A model generated the notes under the pieces. That model did not search any database, was not told where the DNA came from, and saw only the letters and a program-made list of their open reading frames with translations. A program made the position numbers and the translations under genes. This document shows positions 33,119-44,668 of a stretch of DNA of 64,000 nt, one piece after another; positions within the stretch are counted from its first letter, which is position 1; every line of letters starts with the position of its first letter. The stretch spans positions 77,537,918 to 77,601,917 of the forward strand of contig OZ038382.1 in assembly GCA_964036045.1 (NCBI GenBank), written 5' to 3'. This DNA is from Eutreptiella sp. 'Long Island Sound 2002'. Its lineage: Eukaryota > Euglenozoa > Euglenophyceae > Eutreptiales > Eutreptiaceae.

Positions 33119-33433
33119 AGTAAGAAAAAGTCACTGCCTTGTCTTTCTTGGAGGGCTTGATCCAGGCCAAGCCCCCTTTAAAACCCTTTTATTGATGCTA
33201 AGACTAACTTAAGTATTTTTATCACTCTTCTGAAGCTTAAAGTACACTTTCTCAAGGTAACTAGGGTTGTAACCCTAGCCCCCCATGAAGTTCACCCCTA
33301 CCACTCAACTGAGCGGAGGTATCTTCCTTCATGGAGGATATACCGAAATAAAATAGGCATTTCATGCTTAAGGCCTTGGAGGTTAAGCCTAGTGGTCTCC
33401 CACCCCAAGACCCCTATACTCAATTGTTCCTAC
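33119..33433 (+). repeat. 5' LTR of B1, first 315 bp
   Basis: It matches 43739-44053 and stops abruptly at ...GTTCCTAC, where the inverted segment begins. The remainder of this LTR lies at 37784-38180 on the other strand. Confidence 0.92.
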
Positions 33434-35525
33434 GACCCTTAGGGGTTATAAAAGCGAGCAGCTCCTGAGCTGCGGCTGTTAGGTCCACCTGCCAGAAACC
33501 AGAGCGTTTGTCCATTTTGGTCTTGTACCTGCATTTGGCAATACGCTCCAGCGTATTTTCCATGTTAGGAATACTCCCTGAGTGGTTCTGGGTTTTCTTG
33601 TTGACCTCACCATAGTCAACAACCAGTCGTAGGGCAGTCGACCCTGGTTTAGCAACCAGGATACAGGGACTGCAGTGATGGGGGTAGTCCCCCTTCTTAT
33701 ATTCCTCAACGAGGCCAGCATCAATACATTCCTGGATCTGGCGCTCGATTTCTTCAACCTGTTCCTGTGGAGCGGGATAGGGACGACGCCTCACTCGCAT
33801 CTTTTCAAATTCAGGTTTCAGTTTCAGGTCCATCTGGATCAGTTTTTTACAAGAGAGGGGGGCTGGCAAGGCGCCGAACACCTCCTCATAGGTTATCAGC
33901 AGTTTCTTCAGTCGGGGGTCAAGGTTAAGACTCTCAGGTTTCTGCAGGAAATACTCCTCAGCATGGAGGTTGCTCTTTCCATGTTCTTTCTTTTTCTGCC
34001 AATCAGCAGTTTCGGCAGGCACAGAACCATTGTCCCACTGAGGGGAACATTGCTGCCCATAGTGCAGAGAATACACTAGCGGTATCTCAGGATCAGGCAG
34101 CGTTTAGGAATCATCGTCCTCCTCAGACCAGATGGAGGATTTCCAGATCTGTCTGAGGTATTGCAGCCGCTCTTGGCGCTCAAGACCTTCGGCCTTCAGG
34201 TACAACAGCCGCCAGAGTTCCTGAGTGTCACGCTCAGACAGTGGCATGTTATTAGAAGCAGGACGCGCCAGAACATCAGGACTCCGGGCCACGGGTTCAC
34301 CTGTGGGCATAGGCTGCATGTGTAGCACTGGCTTCCCAATAGGAGGACCGGGTTCTGAGGTCGACTCTAGATCTACCTCCTCCAGCAACAGCTGGGCTAG
34401 GAAGGCACTGTGTTTTAGGTCAACACAGCTGGGATCAACAGGAGGGATAGTGCTGGCGATCTCAGACAGTTGGTCGTCAGCATCCTCCTTAACAGCTGCA
34501 GGTTCCAGATAGCCATCGGGAGATGCACACCCTGTAAGTGTGGCAGATAGGTGCTCAGGAGATCGGTTTTTGAGATCAGAAAGGGTCAGGCCACAATTTT
34601 CGGCCATGACCTCTTTCAGTAGCACCTGGTCTAGGTCACACAGGGGTACAGGGTTGAGAGATCCATCAACAATGGATAAGAACATGGCCCACTCAGGGGC
34701 CTGCATAGCTGTGTCTGAGTCCTCAGGCACATAGATGGGACCGTCGGGGAGTTGCACTCTTCCCACGGTCATTCGAATTAGCATACGGCGCCAGTAAGTG
34801 TGTTCACCAGTGCAGCCCCAGTCAGGGGTGCACATGACAACCCTTCCTCCCTCATAAGCGATTTTGGTTAGAACCTTCGCGAGCAGGGAGAAGGGAGAGT
34901 TAGCATACGTTAAGCCCATTGCTTTCCAGAGGAAACGGAAAGCGTTGTTTAAATGTTTCGAGCAGTACAACTGCATGATCTGCTGTTGTCCGCTCGCAAA
35001 CAATTCCACCTGGATCTCATCCAGGTTTACCTGAAGGGCCGCCAGTCCATTTTCAAGAACGTGACGGGCCAATTGGTAGTTTTCAGTACAATAGTTAGTC
35101 TTGGATGCATAGCGCAGCCCAGACTCTTTTCGTCCTGACAGCTCCAAAGGTACGGAGAAGAGCCCACTGCCAAAGTCGCAGTGCAAAGAATAGGGGCGCT
35201 GGAGAGACAGCATTTTTACCTGGGGGTTTCTTTGTAGGAAGTCGGTACCAATGACGATGTCAAAGGCGTCGGTGTCCAGCACTCTGCAGTGTTGGGTCAC
35301 AGTTTCGTCGCCCAAGCATATAGTCACACCGACTCCCCCCAAGGAATGGATGGTACGCCCATCCCCTACTCTTATGGCCACGGTCTTAGTTTTCTTGAAA
35401 GTCCTTAGCAGGCACCGGGCCACTATGGAAAGTGTTGCACCGGTGTCAAGCACCGCTCGAAAAACTTGATCCCCAATTTTCAGGAGGATCCAGAAAACCA
35501 AGTCCTCCTCTTCGGAGCCGCCTTG
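33434..35525 (-). pseudogene. pol: pol of B1, N-terminal part (protease, extra domain, start of RT)
   Basis: In the same frame as gag on the minus strand. Protease has LDTGATLSIV near 35440 and VIGTDF. The extra domain has VELFASGQQQ, YANSPFSLLAKVL and VVMCTPDWG. The RT start (MDKRSGFWQVDL, LLAFITPKGR) breaks off at the inversion point. A TAA stop at 34104-34106 separates two open parts (34104-35501 and 33434-34076). It is the counterpart of A2 pol codons up to FITPQ. Confidence 0.9.
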
Positions 35526-35528
35526 CTA
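35526..35528 (-). promoter_or_regulatory. Gag stop UAG-CAA, likely readthrough site
   Basis: Gag and protease are in one frame either side of this single stop. A hairpin can form directly after it (CAAG and CTCC arms pairing with GGAG and CTTG). UAG followed by CAA resembles the tobamovirus leaky context, although the following codons differ. Confidence 0.65.
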
Positions 35529-37706
35529 CTCCTCATCAGGGAACTTGACATCCACCCCTGCAGCCATGAGGGACTTGGCCATCCAGGCCATTCGCCTCTT
35601 CTTGGAGTTATTCCCCTCAGGGGAAGCGTTATCCCCCTGAGGGCGCTTCTTGGGGTCACCTGCAGCAGGAGGGGAAGTAGCAGCGGGCGCTGATGAGCGT
35701 CCCTGGGGGTTAGGGGGTCCACCTTTGCCACCCCCCTTGCCACCTCTTTTACCACCTTTATCCCAATTCGGGGGATTTCTGGTGGGTGTTCGGGTCTTCT
35801 GGCGTTCAGCCTCCTGTCGCTTGAGTTTATCACTCTCGCGTTTCTTTGTGTGACATTCGTCTTCGTAGTGAGGACGTTTGCCACAATAGCCACAGGTGAT
35901 GGTACACCTGAAATGATCCTGATGGGTCACAGGTTTCCCATCCCTGGTATGCTGCTGTCGTTTCATCTGCAGCATACAGGTACTGCGGTGATCGCAGTCA
36001 GGGGCATGACAAGGCCCCCCCTTGTCATTGAGAGGTTTGCAGTAGAACAGAGGGGGTGTACTTGCATCAGGTTTAACCTCATTCATGGCACGTAGGTTAC
36101 CCCTCCCTTTACCACCTCCCTGGTTGGTGTCAGTGGGATTTTCAGGCCCTTTACCTTTGCCACGTTCGGGGGTAGGGGTACCACCTCGACCCAAGTGCTT
36201 CTTGAGGAATTTCTTCATGTGGGAGTCATTCTCCCTCTCAAGAGCGAGCTCAATCAGCAGGTCCACCAGTTCGTCGTACGAGTGGGTCCGGCTTTTCCTC
36301 TCAGAGGTAGCGCGGCAGTCATCCCACGTACGTTGGGGGATCTTACTCATGAGCCACAGGTTGGGCTCAGTGGCTCCGTAGGAGCCCACGTTCATCTGTG
36401 AAAACAGATACTCCAGGTCGCACACGTATTCAGAGACTCGCGCAGCGGAAGGAAACTCAGGGAGCATAGGTAGCTCCTCTATCTGTGTGCTCACTCTGAG
36501 GTCAGTCTCATAGACTCGGAATGTTTTCTTTAATCTTTGGAGTACCTCTACCCAGGTTGAACAGGTTTTCACAATCTGTTTCACCTGTTTTTGGAAAATT
36601 TTCTTTTTGCAGGAGCGTTTCAGCAAGGAGTATTTGGTGGCCACATCCACATGGGATTGGCCAGTGAGCAAAAGAAGCTCAGCTAATTCTTCTGCCCATT
36701 CAGGCAGATTTTTCGGGTCGAACTCCGGCAGTTCTAGCTGGATGTTCGCCTGGGCAATAGGTCTGCCCATCTTCCCACCCCCCGGGGCTAGGCGAGAAGG
36801 AGAAGGAGATACGCCGGCAAGAGGTGCCAGGGCTGACAGCCCTCTTTTCTCAGTCTCCGTCACCGGCACGTCCTGTAGTTCAGCAATAGGGACTGTCCTG
36901 GCGCGAGGATGAAAAGGGCTGGGGCAAGTGACCTTGGGTGGCAGCCTGGACACCCTTGATCTTTTGAGATCATCAGCCAACGTGCCCAATCCGGGTGAAG
37001 GTGAGAGTAGCGCTGGCTTGGGCAAGGTTTCAGTGATACCCAATTTAGCCTTGACAGCCTCTGACAGAGCTGTCACATCCGGGTCTTCCGATCCGTATAG
37101 AAGTTTGGCCAAAAGTTCGGCCGTACGATCCAGAGCCCCATGGGTGGGCTCTGGGCGAAGAGGATCCATTATCGGCAGCTCCGGATGCCTTGCTCTCGGG
37201 TGTTCTTGTTCTCTCGGTCGTCTCGGTGGTGATACTGTGTCCGCCATGTCTGTAGATGGCCCAGAATAGAGGAAGGAGCCCATCTCAGCTTTGAGCGGCG
37301 ACCCGAGAGCATCAAGAGGTATTTCTCCATCTTCTCCTACGGTGGACTTGTGGTACTCTTCGTGGAGCATGAACTCGTCCATCCTCCTTCGTAGGTCCTC
37401 TTGTTCTTCAGGACCAACTCCAAGTACGGTAGAAGACGAGGTCGGATAAGCCGACCGGGCGATGGAAGCTTCGACACGCCTGCGGAGCCTTTGCAGGCTG
37501 TCTTCACCATGGGCCGCTAAGGTTTCCATGGTTAATGGGATTGTTCTGGGCGGATTTAGTTCCGCCCTTCTGTGCTCTGGATCTTCCTGAGACCCAGATG
37601 CTGCTCTGAGTGGCGGTTCACTCTTTGAGTGGGCTACACTGCCATGTTGCACTTGTACACTTCTGATCGGCCAGGTTCGGGAGGACAGTTGAGTGGACAT
37701 GTTCAA
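35526..37706 (-). CDS. gag: Gag polyprotein of B1
   Basis: A 726-codon intact frame. A capsid-like region has ANIQLELPEFDPKNLPEWAE and LLLLTGQSHVD, parallel to A2 Gag. An intact CCHC knuckle (CGYCGKRPHYEDEC) lies in the C-terminal third and is followed by a Lys/Gly-rich tail. It ends GAG GAG TAG CAA, and the frame continues into protease after the stop. It lies within the inverted segment, so it is separated from a complete 5' LTR promoter and may not be transcribed. Confidence 0.9.
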   Translation of the reverse strand: MNMSTQLSSRTWPIRSVQVQHGSVAHSKSEPPLRAASGSQEDPEHRRAELNPPRTIPLTMETLAAHGEDSLQRLRRRVEASIARSAYPTSSSTVLGVGPEEQEDLRRRMDEFMLHEEYHKSTVGEDGEIPLDALGSPLKAEMGSFLYSGPSTDMADTVSPPRRPREQEHPRARHPELPIMDPLRPEPTHGALDRTAELLAKLLYGSEDPDVTALSEAVKAKLGITETLPKPALLSPSPGLGTLADDLKRSRVSRLPPKVTCPSPFHPRARTVPIAELQDVPVTETEKRGLSALAPLAGVSPSPSRLAPGGGKMGRPIAQANIQLELPEFDPKNLPEWAEELAELLLLTGQSHVDVATKYSLLKRSCKKKIFQKQVKQIVKTCSTWVEVLQRLKKTFRVYETDLRVSTQIEELPMLPEFPSAARVSEYVCDLEYLFSQMNVGSYGATEPNLWLMSKIPQRTWDDCRATSERKSRTHSYDELVDLLIELALERENDSHMKKFLKKHLGRGGTPTPERGKGKGPENPTDTNQGGGKGRGNLRAMNEVKPDASTPPLFYCKPLNDKGGPCHAPDCDHRSTCMLQMKRQQHTRDGKPVTHQDHFRCTITCGYCGKRPHYEDECHTKKRESDKLKRQEAERQKTRTPTRNPPNWDKGGKRGGKGGGKGGPPNPQGRSSAPAATSPPAAGDPKKRPQGDNASPEGNNSKKRRMAWMAKSLMAAGVDVKFPDEE

Positions 37707-37771
37707 TGTGCTTTTCAGTGTGCCTTTCTTGTGCTTCTCCTCAGAGTCGGTTCGAAAGGTTCTCCGGGTTT

Positions 37772-37784
37772 GCCTCTGGTACCA
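37772..37784 (-). promoter_or_regulatory. Primer binding site of B1
   Basis: On the minus strand TGGTACCAGAGGC directly follows the LTR end, matching the A-family site at all but one base. Confidence 0.75.
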
Positions 37785-38180
37785 GAATGATGTCCTTGAT
37801 TAGTGCCCTATAGATTTTGATGAAATCCTGCAGGTTTTTTGATGGTGAAATCCCTAAACCAAAGGAGCAAGTAGAGCAAGAACAGGATGTGGATCGAATC
37901 AATGAATAGTTTGAAATCCAGTGTAACACAGAAGGGCTGCAGATAGACAAAGCAGGTATACACACAAAGATTCAATCACAAATGGATAATACAAAAGATT
38001 TTATATGAGAACTGGGCTGACTCTAGCCTCAAAGATAGCATCAAGCACTTCATGTGCACTCTTTTGGGTGAAATGGTGCTGGTTAGGAATGTGGGGCATA
38101 GGTGTCAGGCCAGACACAGAATATGACTTGGCCAAGCAACTGAATTCAAAAACAGTTAAAAAGTAGAACCACATTAAGTG
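37784..38180 (-). repeat. 5' LTR of B1, remaining 397 bp, inverted
   Basis: It matches the reverse complement of about 44053-44448. With 33119-33433 it totals 712 bp, against 710 bp for the 3' LTR. Confidence 0.92.
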
Positions 38181-40912
38181 GTGTCTTTAAGTGGAAGGTC
38201 ATGGCTTTCGGGGTGGCTAATGCCCCAGCGCTCTTCAAAGAGCTAATGAACAAAATTTTGTACATACTGAGGCGCAGGCCTCTAGTACAGGAGTTGATTT
38301 CTCGGGGTGCAAAAATGGAGGCCCACATCGACGACGTGAGTTTGGGTACTGATACTCAAGAGGACCATATCCTTCTCCTCCGTGAATGTTTCATTGTTTG
38401 TCAAGAAAACCATCTCCGAATCCAACTCCAAAAATGTGAGTTTATGAAAGAGGAGATGGAATATTTTGGTTTCGATGTGGGGTATGGCTGGTGGAAACCA
38501 GCCGCGTCTAAGATGCAGCCCCTACAGGACATGCAGATTCGCGATGACCCCAAGAAGGGTCTACACGATGTGAGGAGTTTTGTGGGCGCCTGTAATTTCT
38601 ATGGGCGTCACATCCACAATTTTACCTACTCCTCTGCCCCCCTCACTGACCTAATCAAGAAAACTACTCCCTGGAGGTGGACTGCCAGGGAGGAGGAATG
38701 TTTCCAGGAGTTGAAGAAGAAAATTGCCTCCTCCAACTGCCTGGGAGTGCCCCGCCCTGAGGGCGAGATAGTCCTGATCACTGATGCCAGTGATGTAGGG
38801 GGGGGTGGAACGATCTACCAATGGCAAGAGCTTAAACCTCCTGAACTAACCCACTGCCATTATCGTACCACCGGACTGAACCGTGATGGCTGGCTGAAAC
38901 ATGACTATCCTACCAGTGAGTGGCGGCTGGTGCCACTAGGACACTGGAATTGGAAATGGAACCAAGCGCGTTCCAATTACAGCACCTATGACCAGGAACT
39001 CCTGGCCGGTATGTTGGTGCTTTCGTCACAATCCCAACTCCTGGGATCTAATCCTATTGTCTGGCTATGTGACCAGGAACCTGTGAAGTCTTTTCAGAAG
39101 GGCCCACCGCCAGAGAAAGCAAAACTAAAGCGGTGGTGGACTTACCTGAGCCAGTTCAGGTTGACAGTTCATCATATCCCCGGTATAAAAAATGAACTGT
39201 CTGACTATATATCGCGCAATAACTTCGATGCGCTTATAGGTGAGAGCTCTGAGGCGCTCGCCAAAGAGGCTTTCCAGCGTATGGATGTCCAACTTGACCT
39301 GTCCGTGTGCACTGCTCGAATCCTGGAGAGTTGGAGTCTAACCGACTATCAGTCAGAGTACAAAGAAATTCTCCAAACCCTCAGCACTGGTCTTGAACCC
39401 CGTGTCATTGACGGGCACCAGTGGTATAAAAAAAAGCAGTACCTCTTCTACGAGGACCGGATTGTTGTGCCTGAGGCACGACTGGATGGGTGCCTACAGT
39501 GGTGCCATCTCAGTTCTGGTCACACTGGCGCTAATCGCTCAGTGGACTTCTTCTGTGAATGTTTCTACTCTAGTCTAACCCTGAATGAACTGAGGTCGCG
39601 TATGCAGACCATTGTGGATGCTTGTGGCTGTCATGCCAGCAAGCAGAGGGACAGTAGGGATAGGGGCCTGATTTCCAGCTTACCCATACCCTATTGTGCT
39701 AACTGCCTTCTCTACGTGGATTTCATCCACGGCCTACCACGCTTCTGCGGCTATGATAGTTGCCTAGTGGTCACCTGTGGCCTATCTCGCTTCACCCGTG
39801 TGTTCCCTTGCAATAAGAAAATCACAGGTGAGCAGACTGTGAAAATGTTGGTCGAACAATGGTTCGAACCCTATGCAGCACCTAATCAGGTGCACTCTGA
39901 TTAAGATTTACGCATCCGCAGTGAGACTGGGTGGTACAAACGAGTGCTAAATGCCCTCAACGTGAAGGTAACCACAGGTGTGCCCTATACCCACACGTCT
40001 AACCCTCTCTGTGAGAGACAGAACCGTGTGGTGGAGCAAAACTTAAGAATCCTGATGAAACAGGAGTGTACCAAGGACTGGGTACGCCTAGTGCCCTGGG
40101 CAGTGCTGACCATGAACTCACAGCGGAGCTCTTCTACGGGTTTCATCCCCCACGAACTGTTCCATGGAGGCCGACCTGCATGGTTCTTCAAAACCCCCTT
40201 TCCTGAGGACTTCGAGAGCCCTGTGGGAGATTGGCTGGAACACAAGCAGTCTCTGGCTAACCAGGCTGGGACTAACCTGTGACACATTCGTGACCGTGAA
40301 CTGAGCCGACGGAACCGCCTACGGCGACCTGCCAGCTTCAAGGTTGGTGACCTTGTTTTGGTTCACCATTCACGCCTACACTCCTGGCCACGTAACTGCC
40401 TACAGGACCCTTATTTTGGACCCTATCGTATCATCAGGATACATGGATCCAGAATCCATGTCAGGTGCAGTCCACGGCTAGGTGGTGAACTGCTGTGTGC
40501 ACCTAAACAGTTGAGGCACTATCACTCCCCTGACGATTTGTCTTGGGACGAGTGGCACCTCAGCGACAGTGAGGTTGAGCGTATAGACCTAGAGAACGCT
40601 GCCAGTCCAGAGGAGGCAGACGAACTCGAAGACATGACTGCCGATGAGATGGCAGTCGACGGTTACTACGTGGTTGCAGGTATTGCTCGCCACGAGTATA
40701 AACAGGGCTGGAAATTCCTAACCCTGTGGGATGGCTATGGGTTATCGGAGGCGACCTGGGAACCTATGTCAGCCTTCATACAACCAGATGGGAGTATCAA
40801 CCCCATCTTCCGCTCCTATCTCGTTGAGAACAACGAAGGGCAGCTATTAACCCGTGCTGAGACTCTTTCCCAGCGTAAAAGGAAAACTAATTTCCCTGTG
40901 TCAGTCTACTGA
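38181..40912 (+). pseudogene. pol: pol of B1, C-terminal part (RT, RNase H, integrase, chromodomain)
   Basis: It opens mid-RT (VFKWKVMAFGVANAP) and has HIDD at 38324-38335, RNase H (LITDASD, YDQELLAG, LCDQE), integrase and a chromodomain (VVAGIARHEY, LTLWDGY, ATWEP). One frame throughout, broken by TAA at 39902-39904, which replaces a Glu beside the integrase catalytic Asp, and by TGA at 40280-40282. The 5' end is the inversion breakpoint. Confidence 0.92.
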
Positions 40913-41529
40913 CTGTGTTCTAACCTCACAGGTGCAGTGAGCACTCTTGTGCAGACGTGCCTGTGTATGGGTGTAGGAGCAGTTGTCACAGTTGCCCCGC
41001 ATTGCATCGCAGGACAGGACCGTTAGCCCCCCGTGACAACCACTCCCTGGCCGAAGGCCATTGGTTTTTCACAGACTACTGCTTACTGAGCCCTGCACTG
41101 ACCCTGTCTGTGCCCTGCAGACCCATGCCTATCGTTTCCAGCGTGGACCAGGTGGCCGGTTATTCGGGTTGCAGCCACCCAGCGAGTGTATGCCTTGTTG
41201 CTCATGTGTTGCATGGGGACTGCCCTGATGTAATGACCTTGGGGAGCCAACAAAGAACGGTGGCTTACTACACCAGGGGGGAATGACAAGCAAGGTGTTA
41301 TGAGGCAAGGTGTGTCTTCCCTCCTTGGGGACAAGCAAGCCCACAGTTGGGACCCCTGACTGGTCCAGACCCATGGGGTTCTACCCTTCCTTACAGGGTT
41401 TACCATACCCCCGTGTGTGCTACGTATGTCTGTGTGTGTCTCACTTCTCTCCCCGGCGTGGCTCCCGGAGACCGGGCTTCGCTGACGTCGGACCGAAGGT
41501 CCTAATCAGGTACTATTACCACTCCTATG
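40913..41529 (+). other. 3' interior of B1 before the conserved region, no gene seen
   Basis: Open frames on both strands around 41083-41406 lack recognisable features. Confidence 0.5.
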
Positions 41530-42445
41530 GCGCCCAATTTCTGTGCTGGCGCCTATCCTTGGGGGAAGACGGCAAAAGCCCTACCTACTAGAGGGGAGGG
41601 GTGGCCAAGTGTGCTAAGGGCATACAAAACGCCCATTTTTGCTAAAGGCCAAAAGCTAACGCACTCCCCTGCCCACGAGGAAAAGCACGCGGGACAGGAG
41701 ACTCCACTATACTACACTCACTAACGCCAGCACCAGCCTTGGAAGGCAGGGTGAGCACTCGTCACTTGCACTCAACACCTGCCAGGCTTGCTGACCCTAA
41801 CACCTACACACTCTACTGGGAGTTGATGTCAATGAAGTCTCGGGTCCTATTGACCCTCCTGTGAGAAAGCAAGAGAACACAGCGCTACTAAGTGACTGTG
41901 GCCTAACAGGGACGCCACTACGCGTTTCCCTGTCAGGGCTTGGAGGGAAGGGGTGCTCAGAGTGCGTGCACAGCGTGGATGGCGCTGAAGTCAGACTGCA
42001 CTCACTGCAGTTATATGTTTGTGGGATCTGCGCAGCATGTTTTAGCGCTGCTCAAGGGGACTGCACCAATCGCCCTAATCTTCCCACCTGAAAAGCAAAG
42101 GCTGATGGCCTGGGTTTGCGGCTGAGGAACCAAGACTACCTCCACGTATTACACGCTTCTCAGGTAGCCCTATAATACGCTGTCCTCAAACCCAGGTGCA
42201 AGCAAGCAAGCTTAAGGAACTCCACCCGTTCTCTTATAGAATGTGGGGTGGAGCCCCTGGGGAGCCTAAACAAGAGTTGTACCGTGCGCATTTCGCGTGG
42301 CCTACCCTTTAATGCATCATATGCATGCACAAGTATGCACTGATCTTTCAATTCCCCACTCTTTCTCCTAATTTCACCCAACATCACCAATCACAGCGTG
42401 ACTCAACCAGGAGGTGAGCTCCTCCTGGGCTTACCTACCTTACTC
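41530..42445 (+). other. Conserved 3' untranslated region of B1
   Basis: Counterpart of 29632-30620 in A2. It includes two hairpins. Hairpin 1 (42216-42257) has arms CTCCACCC and GGGTGGAG plus GTTCT/AGAAT. Hairpin 2 (42407-42428) has arms CCAGGAGG and CCTCCTGG. Confidence 0.75.
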
Positions 42446-43443
42446 ACCACGCATCATGTGAATGCCGAGAAAAACACGAGCGCAAAACAAGGCTACGCGC
42501 TTAAACAAACCTACGGCGAATTATAAACCACCCTAAGCGAACAATGCACTGTGTGTCATGCATGCTACCTTTGTCTTGTTTCCTGCAGAAAGCGGAGAGA
42601 GAGTGGCGCACTGCACAGCGCAAAACAAGCCTAAGCGTTTTAACCACCCCTACTTTAGCGCTACGGCAAGACAAACACGAGCAAGCACTTTCTTTTCTTA
42701 CCTGTGAAGAGAGAACAAGGGTGAATTGGGGTACAGGGAAAGCGCCGCAGCGTGTGAATGCCTCAATTAGGGACATGCATCGTGAGAACAGCGCATATTC
42801 TAACCCTACGTGCGCGCTGCGCGCTCCATTCGCATCGCATACCTTTCATTCCTGCTTTGACCTGTGCAAAGCAAGAGAGAGGAGCACCCGAACCCCCAAC
42901 GAACACAGCGTTGATAACCCTAACGTTTTAACGAAGCAACCAACACAAACGCAATGCATGCGTGTGAGATGACACTGGCATACCTGAGAGGTGGGTTGTC
43001 CACCTGCTCTGTGGTGTGGGTTGAGTTTGAATACCTTTCCCTAAAGATTATAAATTTTTGATGCAACTGTGCAAAAATTTCCTTTAGAACTTTAAAAACT
43101 ACGTCTCATACCTTCTTTTTCAAGAGCCGTTTACGCTTGCGCAACCCTGTTTTTGAAGTCCACTTCCGTTGCGCTTGTCTGCGACTTTGAGTTTTGGTGT
43201 AAAAATGACGATTTCTCGCGTGATTTCGTTTATTTTTAATCGATTTGACTTCTTAAATCGCTACACCTTTCGCTAAACCACAGGAATCACTCCCTGTTGG
43301 TTACATTTTCTATTTTTTTCAGCTCCTGGAGATTTGTGTCCTCCATTGGGAGTATTGCTCCTCCCTGGCCCTTGGTCGGGACGTTTACTAAAACGCTGTT
43401 TATACAGCGATGGCCGTCCGCATTCGAGCGTTCGACTGTACCC
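42446..43443 (+). other. Rest of B1 3' interior, no gene seen
   Basis: The frame at 42544-42972 has no recognised domain. The composition shifts to AT-rich after 43000. Confidence 0.5.
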
Positions 43444-43497
43444 TAGTGGGCAAGCATATGTGCTCCAGGGAGGGAGTCCTGGGTTCAAACCCCACTA
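43444..43497 (+). other. tRNA-like relic upstream of B1 3' LTR
   Basis: It has TAGTGGGCAAGC (A-box-like) and GGTTCAAACCC (B-box, 43482-43492) with a T-arm TGGG-TTCAAAC-CCCA. TAGTGGG and CCCACTA form perfect 7-bp arms at its ends. Confidence 0.5.
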
Positions 43498-43738
43498 CCC
43501 CCAAAATTTTACCAAAAGTTTCCGTCGCACGCTGGCGACTTTTGAGGAATGCCCCATCGAAGGGACATCATTCACGGTACATTACACTGTTTTTCAAGGG
43601 TACCTACAGTGTGATAGGCTTCTATGAACTGATGAGGATGTTCTTGGTAAGTTTAATGCATTTTCTGAGGTAATTTTGGGAACTTTTGAGCTCTTTTCCC
43701 TGGTCCTACTAGCTTAGCTAACTAGTACTCCAGGGGGG

Positions 43739-44448
43739 AGTAAGAAAAAGTCACTGCCTTGTCTTTCTTGGAGGGCTTGATCCAGGCCAAGCCCCCTTTA
43801 AAACCCTTTTGTTGATGCTAAGACTAACTTAAGTATTTTTATCGCTTTTTTGAAGCTTGAAGTACACTTTCTCAAAGTAACTAGGGTTGTAACCCTAGCC
43901 CCCCATGAAGTTCACCCCTACCACTCAACTGAGCGGAGGTACCTTCCTTCATGGAGGATATACCAAAAAAAAAAGGCATTTCATGCTTAAGGCCTTGGAG
44001 GTTAAGCCTAGTGGTCTCCCACCCCAAGACCCCTATACTCAATTGTTCCTACCACTTAATCTGGTTCTACTTTTTAACTGTTTCTGAATTCAGTTGCTTA
44101 GCCACGTCATATTCCGTGTCTGGCCTGACACCTATGCCCCACATTCCTAACCAGCACCATTTCACCCAAAAGGGTGCACATGAAGTGCTTGATGCTATCT
44201 TTGAGGCTAGAGTCAGCCCAGGTTTCGTATAAAATCTTTTGTATTATCCATTTGTGATTGAATCTTTGTGTGTATACCTGCTTTGTCTATCTGCACCCCT
44301 TCTGTGTTACACTGGATTTCAAACTATTCATTGATTCGATCCACATCCTGTTCTTGCTCTACTTGCTCCTTTGGTTTTCGGATTTCACCATCAAAAACCT
44401 GCAGGATTTCATCAAAATCTATAGGGCACTAATCAAGGACATCCTTCT
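43739..44448 (+). repeat. 3' LTR of B1 (710 bp)
   Basis: It starts AGTAAGAAAAAGTCACTG after a GGGGGG tract and ends CATCCTTCT. It matches the split 5' LTR closely. Confidence 0.93.
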
Positions 44449-44668
44449 GGTAGGTTACGATACATTGCTGTGCAGAATTCAGATTGTTGTAAATTAGCGC
44501 CGCATTGTGATCTTGTTGTTCTAGGAACAACAAGATGTCTTGCAAAATATGGGTTTCACAGTATTGGTGCGTGCGGACTCAAGGGCAGTGAAGCCCAATA
44601 CAAAATGTGGAAAGACAAAATTCAGGGTGATTTGTGGAGGTAAAGAAATAGACAAGAAGCCCATAACA
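44449..44668 (+). repeat. Host repeat copy B, right half
   Basis: It begins with the target duplication GGTAG and matches 9406-9623, including the CTTGTTGTTC palindrome. Confidence 0.8.

Larger units (their letters stand above)
33434..38180 (-). other. Inverted segment of B1 (4747 bp)
   Basis: Turning this segment over restores both the LTR (CCTAC joined to CACTTAAT) and the RT frame (GGGTC joined to GTGTCTTT, encoding PKGRVFKW). No base is missing or gained at either join. The segment ends share no long inverted repeat. Confidence 0.92.
33119..44448 (+). mobile_element. Element B1: Ty3/gypsy-like retrotransposon with inverted 5' part
   Basis: The left LTR start (33119) and the right LTR end (44448) are flanked by GGTAC and GGTAG, a 5-bp duplication with one change. 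The right LTR is 710 bp. Between them, 33434-38180 is inverted: the rest of the 5' LTR, primer site, gag, protease and the first part of RT lie on the minus strand. The rest of RT, RNase H, integrase and chromodomain lie on the plus strand. Protein similarity shows it is a relative of A1 and A2 with its own LTR sequence. Confidence 0.93.

Noticed and set aside
33434-38180. An invertible (programmed) DNA switch in B1
   Set aside because: The breakpoints have no inverted repeats or recombinase gene beside them. A one-time rearrangement or assembly error is simpler.
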